From: Cordilura impudica
Lineage: Eukaryota > Arthropoda > Insecta > Diptera > Scathophagidae
Length of the DNA: 64,000 bases
Direction of reading: 5' to 3'
Assembly (NCBI GenBank): GCA_963682025.1
Contig: OY821521.1
Location: 169,191,165 to 169,255,164 of the forward strand
The notes beneath the pieces were generated by a model. It ran no database searches. It was given only the letters and a program-made list of their open reading frames with translations, and was not told where the DNA came from. A program made the position numbers and the translations under genes. This document shows, piece after piece, positions 33,588 through 44,159 of the stretch; within the stretch, counting starts at the first letter, position 1, and each line of letters starts with the position of its first letter.

Positions 33588-36569
33588 TGCGGTGGCCCTT
33601 AATAAAAAAAAGTGTTCAAACTGTCGGTCTCACCCCCTAGAAATATGCGAATAGCAAAAAAACTGAGAAATACAAAGTTTTGTGCCGATCAAAAAACGTT
33701 TAGTCGTGGCGCAAAGCGATTGAAAATTTGAAGTGTGTTTATTTGGGGAAAATATGACTTTTTTCAGATTTTACGAAAATTTCGTTCTATAGTTTAATTT
33801 TTCCGACAAGCTGTTATATAATTCGGGATCAATATTAAATTATCCTTTCAAAAGGCTATAAAACTTCAAAATCGAATAATACCTCGCCAAGAAATAGCAA
33901 ATGCCCCAGACCACTTTTGTGCCAGAAAAAACTAGGTCATGAAATTTGATGGAATTTTTTTCAATTTTGAGAAAATGATTAAAGCCATCATTCCTTTTTG
34001 GTCTCTATACTTATAAGTACTCAGATATGAAGTGTTGTTTAATTACCGCATTGCTAACCTAATGCGCATTGAGACCGAAAATTGGAAATTTTTTTGATAC
34101 ATTTTTAAAACTCCATTTTCAAGTTTGAAAAAATTTTCTTAAACAAAATTTTAAAAAATGAATCTGTCACTTTAAAGTTTCATTTAATACATGTTGCAGA
34201 TTAACCGAGTGAATTTTTAAGTAAATCCGTCTGTAAATGTACTCTTTCTAAATACTTTGTATCAAAAATTCATCACTTTTCTACTTTTAAATGTTATGTT
34301 TTATCCTAATAGCCTAGGGTTTCGGAAAAAAATAATATGACTCAATTAACCCTTTTGGAATTGGGGTTACATATGACCCCAAGCTAATAAAAGCCAATTT
34401 ATTCAAAAAATTCGAATATTTTGTAAGTGCAGTCCAATTTTTAGATGCGTCGCTAATAATATAATAACCAAATGTGTAGAAGTTTCGTTCCAAAAATTTG
34501 GGATAAATCTCCGAGAACGTTAACCCATTATTTGCCAAGGCCAGCTTTGAATTTTAAAATATTTTTAAATAAAAATAACCGAAAAAGAATCTTTCTATTA
34601 AACTCGATGAAACCACTATTTAGAATTTAAGAAAAATAATTGGGTTAATTTTTATTTGTTTAACCCTTGCTGCAATTATCTGCTTATTACTCGCGAATAT
34701 AAATTTAAACAACTTTTAACCAATTTTGTTATAAATTTACTTTATGTAATAAAGTAATAATTAAATTTCTTGCGGTCTCACCAACCAATTTTGTGTATAT
34801 TGATAAAAACGCCAAAGAAAAAGTTCAGGTCAATCGGTGAAGATGCCATTACTTATAATGGTTGACATTTTTTGATTTTTTATAATCGGTCACTTTATAT
34901 TATCTTCAATGCCACCTACATCTTTTGAAACTTCTACCATTTTATTTCCCAGTTTTAAATAGTTTATTAAATAAAAGTAAATTTCAAATATAATGATATA
35001 TAGAAAAGGGTAATATTAAGTTAATACTACTCTTATGCCGGTTTTCTCTATGTATCGTCAAACTGCCTGTGGCTTAACCAGAACATAAATTTATTGGACC
35101 GATAAACTGCCGGTTAACAATTTTGGTTTTCTCAATGCACCGACAAAAACATTATTTTCAGTTGACAATGCCTCTCAAAATACGTATGAAAGTTGGGAAA
35201 ATTATTTTCAGTTGGCAATGCCTCTCAAAATTGATATGAAAGTTGGAAGAATAATTTATCTGTACGATAAATAAATAATTGGCAGATGAGTGCCGGTTAG
35301 CTTTGCGACAAAATAGAAGCAAACCAGACATTGAGAAAACCAAATTTCTTTAATCGGCAGTTTCTCGTTGGGATAAAAGCTAATCGCCTATTGAGAAAAC
35401 GGGCATTAATGGAATAAATTACAAAATTAAATCAAAGTGAATTTCAAAAAACAAAATTGGCTTTGCTGCAACAACAAAATATTTGCATCCAATTTTTAAC
35501 ACATATGACCTAACGGTGCATTTGCTCATTGAATTGTTCTAGTTAAATTTTTAGACATTCGAAAATTACAGTTCGAAGTGAATGTTAGAAAATTTGCTCA
35601 AAAATTTTACGCAAAAGTATATTCCTACTTAGTCGGTAATTTTTCTACAAGTTTAGGTGGGAGTAAATTACCATCAACCAGAGAAGTGCTAAAGGTGTTA
35701 TTTTTTTTATTTACGTGTGGTGAAACTTGATATACGACACAGTGGAAAATTAGTAATTGAAGAACTTTCCATTTTCTGGGCGAAATCTAAAGTCCCAACT
35801 AGAGACAAGTAACACTGCATCATTAAATTAGAAAAATTTCATTCGCTTGGAAAATATTCAAAATATTTGAATTTTTTTAATATATTGTCTTTTATTAGCT
35901 TGGGGTCATATGTGACCCCAATTCCAAATGGGTTAATGGAGTCATATTATTTTTTTCCGAAACCCTAGGCTATTAAGATAAAAAATAACATTTAAAAGTA
36001 GAAAAGTGACGAATTTTTGATACAAAGTATTTAGAAAGAGTACATTTACAGAATATTTCACAAAAATCCAATTTTTCTCGAAATCCGCAAAAAATAAAAT
36101 CCTTGTCAAAAAAATTCTGAAAGAGGGATTTACTTAAAAATTCACACAGTTCATCTGCAACATGTATTTAATAAAACTTTAAAGTGATGGATTCATTTTT
36201 TTAAATTTTGTTAAAGAAAATTTTTTCAAACTTGAAAATGGAGTTTTAAAAATGTTATCAAAAAAATTTCCAATTTTCGGTCTCAATGCGCAATAGGTTA
36301 ACAACGCGGTAATTAAACAATACTTCATATATGAGAACTTATAAGTATATAGAACGAAATTTTCGTAAAATCTGAAAACAAAAAAGTCATATTTTCCCCA
36401 TATAAACACACTTGAAATTTTCAATCGCTTTGCGCCACGACTAAACATTTTTTGAATGGCCTAAAATTTTGTATTTCTCAGTTTTTTTACTATTCGCATA
36501 TTTCTAGGGGGGGGAGACCAACAGTTTGAACACTTTTTTTTTCCCTCCATATAACGAAGGGCCACCCTA
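33588..36569. mobile_element. Foldback element, copy 2
   Basis: It begins TGCGGTGGCCCTT and ends AAGGGCCACCCTA, flanked by a near-perfect 8-bp direct repeat (GTGCAGCT at 33580-33587, GTTCAGCT at 36570-36577). The arms are long. Left 33588 to about 34400 is the imperfect reverse complement of about 35885-36569; for example TAGCCTAGGGTTTCGGAAAA near 34308 is mirrored near 35955. The central 1.5 kb lacks a recognisable gene and contains a MITE at 35036-35405. Ends and arm sequence match foldback copy 1 at 522-2160. Confidence 0.85.
35036..35405. mobile_element. MITE, PIF/Harbinger-like, with TTA target duplication
   Basis: It starts TGCCGGTTTTCTCTATG and ends CTATTGAGAAAACGGGCA, flanked by TTA at 35033-35035 and 35406-35408. 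A TWA 3-bp duplication is typical of PIF/Harbinger. The interior has a direct repeat of about 50 bp (ATTATTTTCAGTTGACAATG near 35152 and again near 35202). There is no coding sequence. Superfamily is inferred from duplication size only. Confidence 0.75.
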
Positions 36570-37635
36570 GTTCAGCTGTATGCAGCCTTCGTGTTAGTCA
36601 AAGCCTGACCTACTTTTCCATCTATAATTGTCAGCACTAATTGGTAGCTTACTTCAATTTGCTGCCCATCTAACTGTAATTGTAATGGCTGTAGTGTTGC
36701 AATTTGGGCCTTGATATCACTAACTTCTTTGTTAATGACATCATGAGTTTCTTTTTTGAATTCAAATTTGATTGGCCTGCAGTATTTCGTAGAAGGTGGT
36801 GTCTCATTTTTCCAAATATTTTTTGTTTGCGTTGTACTAGTCGAAGGCTCTGAATCTTCCAAAATCTGTTTCAATCGCAATGGTACAAATGATACTATGA
36901 ACATATCTGAGTCCGAAATATTTTCACATACTACTTGTTTGTATTGTTTCTGTCCTGAAGAACCATCACATCCCCATTTACAAAAAAGAATTAGCTTTGT
37001 GTTTCCATACCTCTTTAACTCATTTCCTTTAATTGATTGACATTATTACTTAAAAATATATTATGGTAATATAACAAATAATAACTATTATAAGCTATAA
37101 AATACCTAAAGCCCAAATTTAATACACCATTGTATACGAGTACTTATAGGGCTGTTTAAATTATCATAATTTGAAATTTTTTTAGAGTAATTTCACTAAA
37201 ATGAAAAACGTGTTCTCCAAAGTGGTATATGTTTCTCCGGGTGGTATACGTTTCTTGTTTCCTTTTGCTCCCTAGAAGTTCTATTCCACTAAAATTGAAA
37301 TTTGAGAAAAATATAGTAGTTTCATAAATATTTCATAACACCCCTAATAATTAAATATTATAATCCTGCCAACATTATAACAAAACACCACAAGTCATTC
37401 TCGATGACAGCTTGCGATAAGTAACCATTTATTTTTGATAAAAAACAAAAAAAAAATCACCTTTTTATGAAATTAAAACAACAGTTGAGTTGACAGCATG
37501 CCACGCCCACCATTAGCAATAGTTTAACCTAATTTTTTGGCTACCTTAATCTGGATATATTAGCTACAGAAAGGCGTTAAAATTTTAAAAATCGGTGAAA
37601 AAAAATTAGGCTTTTGGCCAATGAAATTAAAAATG

Positions 37636-37966
37636 TCAACCACAGTGCGTCGGTGTAGTAAATACTATTCAACTACTGTTTTGGCGGCCATGATAAGCTA
37701 CTTCTTTTGTACAGCTATTTTATTAAAAATAATAATTATAAGTACTTCAGGCATTTTTATTATTGTTCTTTCCTTTCCCCAATATAAACTTTTATTATCT
37801 CTATATCAGCAGCATCTATTATTATTTATACCCTCCCCACCGCTTTATAGATTGTATACATCAACATTAATATTCCGTCTGTAATCATTAAAACAGAAAA
37901 ATCTGTGCAGCATAAAATATATATTATTACTACCTTCTGTCGCCTGTCCGTTAACACTCTTTTTAA
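37636..37966. other. Spacer with a weak DINE-like trace
   Basis: ATTTATACCCTCCCC (about 37826) and a CCGTCTG/TGTCCG pair (about 37877, 37944) recall eroded DINE-1-type repeats. Nothing else is recognised. Confidence 0.3.
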
Positions 37967-38720
37967 ATATGGGGGATTTCATGTCAAGTGCACCAACTTT
38001 TGAAACCAATGTTCAACAAGATCGGTCCAGATCTCTCTGAGTTAGAGGGGATCAAAATTTGACATTTTGGCCAAACAGGTGTTTTTTCTCATCCATGTAA
38101 CTTATTACCTATTGTTCTTAGAAAATTTTCTCCCATATAGTTTAGATAGCTATTTCTTCAATATTTCGGAAAAAATTACTTAAAAAAAAAAAAAAAATTT
38201 TTAGACTTTTTTTTGCTAAATTAAAGCATTTTTGCCTTTTTTCAAAAAGTGAATTTTTTTTTTTTTTTTTTTTTTTATAAGAAAGCTTAGGATTTTTCCT
38301 TAAAACCTTTTTAGTCGCTTAGTGGGATGGGAGTGGGATATCTATCAAAATAAATGTTTTGTAACTCAAGACAACGGTTTTTCAATTTTTCACAAATGCA
38401 CTATTTTGAATTTTTTCCTATTTGTGTCTAAAACCTTACAAATAAAACTTATACTGAGAAACTAGACAAATTAACCTTTCCGAAGGTATATAACATACCT
38501 AACTAAAATTTTGTACCCTCGATACTGTAATACCCAGAATATGTTAACCTCAGGAAAAAAATCGTTTTTTTTCTATAGAAATGTTGAAAAATTATTATTT
38601 TTTATTTATTTTTAATAATAATTAAATTAATGTATAATAATAATAATATTAAAAATAAAATGATAAATAATTTATTAAAAGTTAATCTTAATTGCATTAG
38701 ATCCATTTATATCAAACTAT
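37967..38720. mobile_element. Left end of the DFAENY/SDG element (isolated copy)
   Basis: It begins ATATGGGGGATTTCATGTC and is the reverse complement, over about 530 bp, of the right end of the element at 44170-46480 (which ends GAAACCCCCATAT). From about 38262 it is also colinear with 44170-44640. It stops abruptly at 38720, where a DINE-1-like element starts; the expected gene is absent here. Confidence 0.75.
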
Positions 38721-39523
38721 TTTTATACCCTATACCACTATGTGGTTTGGATATAATGACTTTGTGCAGCTGTTTGTAACAACCAAAAATATTTGACCTA
38801 GACCCATCTTTAATTATACCGATCGAAACAGAATCACTTTCTGAGTTGATTTAACAATGTCCGTCCGTCCGTCCGTCCGTCCGTCCGTCCGTCCGTCCGT
38901 CTGTGTGTCCATGTAAAGCTTGTAATCAAACTGCAGGTCGCAAATATGAATATATTTTGATGAAATTTGGTATATAAGCTTTTGTCGGCCATGGGATGAA
39001 CGCTATTGAAATTGGTGAGAATCGGTCCATGTTCAGACCTAGCCCCCATACAAATTACCCATATGAAATCGACATAAATTGCCATAAGATCCAAATTGTC
39101 ATATAGATCTTATTCAAATTGGGTTTGTATGCCTTCATTACATCCACTAATGAGTAGTCCAAAAATGCTCCCTTTGACCCCATATAGAGCTGCTTCCCGA
39201 TCTTCACTTTAATCTATTAAAAACAAAAATATTGCACTGATTCATCTCAAATTTTGTTTGTATATATTTTTGCAAAATACAAGAGACTTTACCAAACATG
39301 ATCAGGATCGGTCCATTTTTGGACCTAGTCCCTTTATAGATATAGCATCCGATATGAACATTTTCATATCTGCAGCCGAAAAAATTTATAAAAATCCCAC
39401 TCAAATTTGGTTTTTGCTTATTTTTTATATCCAATTAGTTGGGCCTGAGAGATAGGGTCTCCAAACGCATGGTATAGGGTGTCGTATAGTCGGTCTAGAC
39501 CGACTATAATTTTCTTACTTGTT
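38721..39523 (+). mobile_element. DINE-1-like element, full-length, with expanded (GTCC)n
   Basis: Starts TTTTTATACCCTATACCAC and ends CTTACTTGTT. The GTCC tract at about 38860-38900 has about ten units, the longest of all copies. The 24-bp palindrome at 39485-39508 is exact. It joins an end of one transposon (to 38720) to another (from 39524). Confidence 0.85.
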
Positions 39524-41088
39524 CATTTTAATGGAATTACTCAAAAAAATTTCAAATTACGGTAATTGAAACAGCCCTATAAGTATACAATGGTGTGTTA
39601 AATTTGTGCTTAAGGTATTTTATAACTTACATATAATAGTCATTATTTGTCAAAGCACTAAAAAACCGCTACAAAGAAGTTAGCTACAATAAACAAAACT
39701 TTTATAAAAAAGCGCGAACTGGTTAGAAGGCCAACTTACAGTCACATCAGAAACAATAAAGCAATATAAGGCTGGAAGACCATGAAAATCATTGGACAAC
39801 TGCAGCGATAGATCTAAGAGGCGGAAACTTAAAGATGTTAACGATGAAATTGGATGTACAAATATAAAAGAATCTTTCCTACATCAAATACGATCACAGA
39901 AACAATTGGTAAAAGTGGATATCATTGAAAAAGTTGTTAAAGCTAATCCAGTGAGAACAAGAAGGATTCTTAAAAGTATACCAACTCCGAACGATGCACA
40001 ACAGTTCAAAAATGAGGAGACAATAGTGTTATTCCTGGATTCGAAATTAACAACACAGCAATATATTCAGCTCAGATTGCGTGCGATTGAAAAGGCTCAA
40101 ATATATATCCAGCATATCATCACATAACCGCTGCTAAAATGGATTGTTTGCCATCAAAGGACACTATCACAATCACACCAATTTCAGCAGAGGTACAACT
40201 ACAATCTCTACTTGATCACACAGCCGAACGCTTGCTACAATCAATAAAAGGAAATGATTTAAAGAAATATGGAAATTCAAAGTTAATTCTCTTTTGTAAA
40301 TGGGGATGTGATGGTTCTTCGGGATAAAACCAATACAAACAAATAGTATGTGAAAATATTTCGGACTCAGATATGTTCATGGTATCATTTGTACCATTGC
40401 GATTGAAAACGATTTTGGAAGATTCAGAGCCTGCGATTAATACAACGCAAACAAAACATATTTGGAAAAATTAGACACCATCTTCTACGAAATACTGCAG
40501 GCCAATCAAATTTGAATTAAAAAAAGAAACCCATAAAGATTTTACTGACATCAATGCCCAAATTGCAATACTACAGCCATTAAAATTGCAGTTAGATTGG
40601 CAGCAAATTGCAGTATGCTACCAATTAACACTGACAATGATAGATGGAAAAGTAGGCCAGGCTTTGACTAACATCCAGCTGCATCCAGCTACATCATATG
40701 CCAAGCAACATCAAGCCAATGGGATCAAGTCCCGACAAAATCACTGGATAATGCTGATGCATATGAATTTGGATTATCACCACCACATGCAAGAATACGC
40801 CTTACGGAACACATACTAAAATTAAGCTATGATTTGGATTTCGGTTCCTCAGGATTAATAAGAAACAACGAAACCAACAAGAAGTTAAGACGCTCAAAAA
40901 AGAAACATGCATATCGCAAATTTGGATTGATTATAGATCAGCCAAACAAGGGTCAGGCAATACAAATGATGGCAATACCGCAAGAAGATTCTTTTCAAAT
41001 CCAGAAACAGCATCTGAAGTATCAGGAGTGGATTTAAACCTTATTTTCAGATTTAAAATAATCCTAGAAGTACTTGCGTGAAGATATT
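39524..41088 (+). mobile_element. RAG1/Transib-like DNA transposon, copy 2 (3'-truncated)
   Basis: Plus-sense copy beginning CATTTTAATGGAATTACTCA directly after the DINE-1-like element, the same junction as at 52937/52938 in copy 3. It covers the lead and most of the transposase, then is cut at about 41088 where AAGTACC minisatellite starts. Confidence 0.75.
39660..41086 (+). pseudogene. RAG1-core-like transposase, copy 2, N-terminal to central part
   Basis: This copy keeps the N-terminal region. It has an AT-hook-like KAGRP segment (about 39768; its RK partner is mutated), then NCSDRSKRRKLKDVNDEIG and a lysine-rich helix-forming stretch to 40127. After a frame change come PSKDTITITPISAE (about 40150) and LILFCKWGCDGSSG followed by TAA (40325-40327). 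Then come DMFMVSFVPLRL, WKN-stop, CRPIKFELKKETH (about 40500), LTMIDGKVGQALTN (about 40635), RNNETNKKLRRSKKKH and FRFKIILEVLA at the break. The catalytic-core glutamate block is missing because of truncation. Copies 1 to 3 lack different parts, so none is complete. Confidence 0.65.
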
Positions 41089-41535
41089 GACTCATTTTCT
41101 TCAAAAGTTACCTTTTCTTAAAAAGAAAATTTTGATAAAAAGTACATTTTCTTAAAAAGGTTAATTTCCTTAGAAAAGTGCCTTTTCTAAAAAAAGTTAG
41201 ATTCCTTAGAAAAGTACCATTTAAAAAAAATTGAAATTTCTTAAAAACCGTGCCTTTATTAAAAATTTGACTTTTCTTAAAAAATTTATTTTTCTTAAAA
41301 AAAGTACCTTTTCTTAAGAAAGCAAATTTTTAAAAAGTAAATTTTCTTAAAAAATATAATTTCTTTTAAAAAGTACCTTTTCTTATAAATGTAACTTTTA
41401 TTAAAAACTACAAATTCTTAAAACAAGTAGCATTTATTAAAAACCTATTTTTCATAAAATGTACCTTATTTAAAGAAGTATCTTTTTTCAAAAGTACCTT
41501 TTCTGAAAAGTAATCATTTCTTAAAAAGTATCGAC
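41089..41535. repeat. AAGTACC minisatellite, block 4
   Basis: Same roughly 18-bp family as at 22640-27325, 14 kb away. It truncates the RAG1-like element copy 2 precisely at its left edge. Confidence 0.85.
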
Positions 41536-41559
41536 TCCGAATTTATTTTTAGTAACGCG

Positions 41560-42500
41560 GTGCAGTAAGGAGGTCTCCCCAATAGCTGCTAAAACCTTCA
41601 TCTCTCTCTCCTTGTCATAGTATTAGAGATATGTGATATTCGCGATATGTGATATTTAATAATATCTTTGTAAGGGAGGTCTTCACTCCTTTATCCGATG
41701 CCGTCCAGTTACAGCACGGTGCAGTGTGCAGAAGGTATATATAAGTTTGTCATTCCGTTTGTAATAATTAGAAGAAAAAAATTCTGGACCCCATAAAATA
41801 CATATATTTGTGATCCTTATAAAAGCGGATTTGATAAAGGTATGTCCGTCTGTGGAAATCTCGATGACAACTTCAATCGGGCAGAATAAGAAATGATTCA
41901 TTAACTTTCTGAGAAGTTTTCTATTTAAAATCGTCCAAATCGGTTGAATAGGGCCCGAGATCTGAATGAAGAACTAAAAAAAGTCTTGAAAAAAATATGA
42001 TTTTCTATGTTGTTCTTGTCACGATCACGGCCTCAATGGGACAGTTGGGGTCATTATTTTTAGTGAGAATAATTCTCCAAGATCATGGGAAGTTTTCTGT
42101 TTTCAAAAATCATTAAAATCGGTGGAACAGGTCCACGGAAATCTCTGAAAAAGTAAAAAAAAAATGAAACAAATATGATGTTTCGATACTGTTCTTGTTG
42201 TAATTCTAAATGTTGTATTGTTGTCATAGCTGGACTTGTTGTTTTTGTGGTCGCTGTAGTAATAATATTATAATAACTAACCCTTTGTAAATTTTTTTTT
42301 TATCAACTCTGGTAGAAAAATATTAAAGTTTCCATTGTTTTGGGATCACTGAAAAAATTTGTTAGATCATTTTTGTCATCGCCATGAGCCTGCCTGCAAA
42401 GTTTCAGATTGATTGGGTCACGGGAAAGGGGCTTAAAATCAATCCAAAATTTTTTTGACAAGCAGACACTACGAGTTAATATAAAGGGAGTAAAAATTTA
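41560..42500. repeat. Eroded dispersed repeat of another DINE-1-like type
   Basis: ATTCTGGACCCCATAAAATA, CTTATAAAAGCGGATTTG and TATGTCCGTCTGTGG (about 41790-41855) follow the order seen in fly DINE-1 elements, different from the main family here. The part before 41720 resembles the tandem units at 14300-14740. No ends were found. Confidence 0.45.
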
Positions 42501-42839
42501 CCAACATCTAAAGTAAATAATGTTAAACTACCTGTTGTTAATAAAAAAAAACAATTTAAATTTACCAAACAAAATAGTATGTATTAATTTATTTAAAAAA
42601 AAACACGAAAATAACTTTTGATGTTGTATTTTTTTTTTTTTTGTTTGTAATAATTACATATATGTACATACATACATATTTATATTAAATAACAAAATGA
42701 TATACATATATTATATACATGGATATTCTTAATAACCGCATGTTAGAAATAAATCGGCATATTATTTTGTTTATATAAAACTCTCTAATATGTATTTTGT
42801 TTTAGGGCAAATACCTTTCTTTTGTATTAACAGAGTGTC

Positions 42840-43081
42840 ACTTCATTTTGCTCCGTGTTGCTATGCCACAGTAGATGTCGACGCAATTTTTGTTCTAATT
42901 AGCTTTGCAATCGTTATTTCTATTTTAACATGAATGTCAACATTTTCAATTAGATATCATACTTCATTTCGCTCAATGTTGCTATGCCACAGTAGATGGC
43001 GCCGCAATTTTTTGTTCTAATTAGCTTTGCAATCGTTATTTCTATTTCAACATAAATATCAACATTTTCAATTAGATATCA
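42840..43081. repeat. 121-bp tandem duplication
   Basis: Two consecutive units start ACTTCATTT-GCTC and contain TGCTATGCCACAGTAGATG and CAATCGTTATTTCTATTT. They differ at about ten positions. There is no coding sequence. Confidence 0.85.
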
Positions 43082-43394
43082 AACATAACAATGTTAAGAG
43101 TATACACAGGGCTGGTCTTTTATTTCATACGTTTTTCCATTATTATTTTACAAATATGTCCATAAGTTTGGCATATTAACTTTTTGTTGTGTTTAGAAAA
43201 TAGAGTTACCGAGTTCATCAATGAGTATTTTTTGCTTTCAAAACAGTTCTACATAGATATATATAATTATTATTCTGCTTTACCTTAAAAAAATATCTGA
43301 TTGCGATAACATATAATTTTTAAAAATTGTTTATAATTACTAAAGCCATTACTATTGACATAAATACAAAATTCCTCCTTTTAAATTTTCCATT

Positions 43395-43720
43395 CAAATT
43401 TAAGAATATATCAATTCTAAAAATTGAAATTCAGATTTCCAATTATAAATTAGAAAATAGCAATTGAATTTCAGAAAAGCATATTAAAACGTCGGAAATA
43501 ATAACTTGAAATTTAGAAGACATCAATTGAATTTTTATATTTATAAATTTTATTCTTTAAACACAAATTGAAATTCAGAAAACACCAAGTGTGTTTATAT
43601 TTAAAAACTATACTGAAATTAAAAAAAAAATATTGCGATTGAAGAGACATTAATAGCATTTCAAGATAAGAAAATATTAATTTAAATTCAATGTAGTTTA
43701 GAAAACCTCAAATGATATTT
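43395..43720. repeat. Degenerate relatives of the 21-bp foldback repeat
   Basis: Loose repetition of AATTGAAATTCAGAAAA and CAATTGAATTTCAGAAAA with irregular spacing. It resembles the arms of the element at 61222-63719 but is too eroded to define units. Confidence 0.4.
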
Positions 43721-44159
43721 AAGAATTGCGAACATAAAAATTGTAACATAAATAAAGCGCAATTTGATGAGAATGCTCTTTATATATTATTTGTTAGAAT
43801 TTTTTTGGATGTAAATTTTAAGTTTTTCAGAAAATAAAGATAACAAATAATTTTATTTAAAATTTTTGGGACATTTAGTTTTTTGCATTGTGTTCATGAT
43901 GACTTCAAAATTTGACTTCAAGGTAGGTAAGGTCAAACCCAAAACATTGAAGTGCGATAATAATTCCCAGGTAGTAGGATTTGGAGTCAATAAATGAAAA
44001 TATATTTTATTAACATAATTTAATTCAAAATCAAAAGTTGGCATCACTGGGTTAGATTTTGTATTGTATTGTGTAAATAGTGAAAATTTCCAGTTAATAT
44101 GTAAAAAAAATTTATTTTCCAAAAATTCCAAATATATTTTAACAAGAAAAATTGAGAGA

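Larger units (their letters stand above)
32720..37060 (-). pseudogene. RAG1-core-like transposase, copy 1, split by an insertion
   Basis: The minus strand reads LILFCKWGCDGSSGQ (about 36985-36945), DMFIVSFVPLRLKQILED, CRPIKFEFKKETHDVINKEV (about 36780-36720) and IDGKVGQALTNTKAA (to 36572). After the foldback, MEHILKISYDLH, NTNDANTARRFFSDPE and TGVDLNLIFRFKIVLEV follow (33470-33190). Degraded ARKFR-to-C-terminal sequence, with R.NSTNEDLFNILLATSDPF, lies at about 33000-32880. The order CDG, CRP...ET, IDGKV, CxxC-AT, N-x-ARRFF and SEE..E.RN matches the RAG1/Transib core, in which an Asp, a second Asp and a Glu act in cleavage; the alignment is mine, by eye. The N-terminus is deleted, and frame breaks occur near 33150-33000. 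Confidence 0.65.
32495..37635 (-). mobile_element. RAG1/Transib-like DNA transposon, copy 1 (defective)
   Basis: First of three related copies. Its borders are set by where similarity to the copy at 50900-54170 begins and ends. In minus-strand order it has a noncoding lead (about 37635-37080), the central and C-terminal parts of a transposase, and a trailer with two diverged copies of TTGCTATTACTAC..AAAAATTTATTATT (about 32700-32520). About 700 bp coding for the N-terminus are missing near 37050. A foldback element (33588-36569) splits the gene, with a MITE inside the foldback. Neither terminal inverted repeats nor a target duplication could be fixed with certainty. Confidence 0.75.

Noticed and set aside
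43853..44131. 92-codon minus-strand frame with a plausible non-repetitive composition
   Set aside because: No recognisable motif, no neighbours that support it, and it sits between eroded repeats. It could be a scrap of an unknown element, but I cannot support a call.
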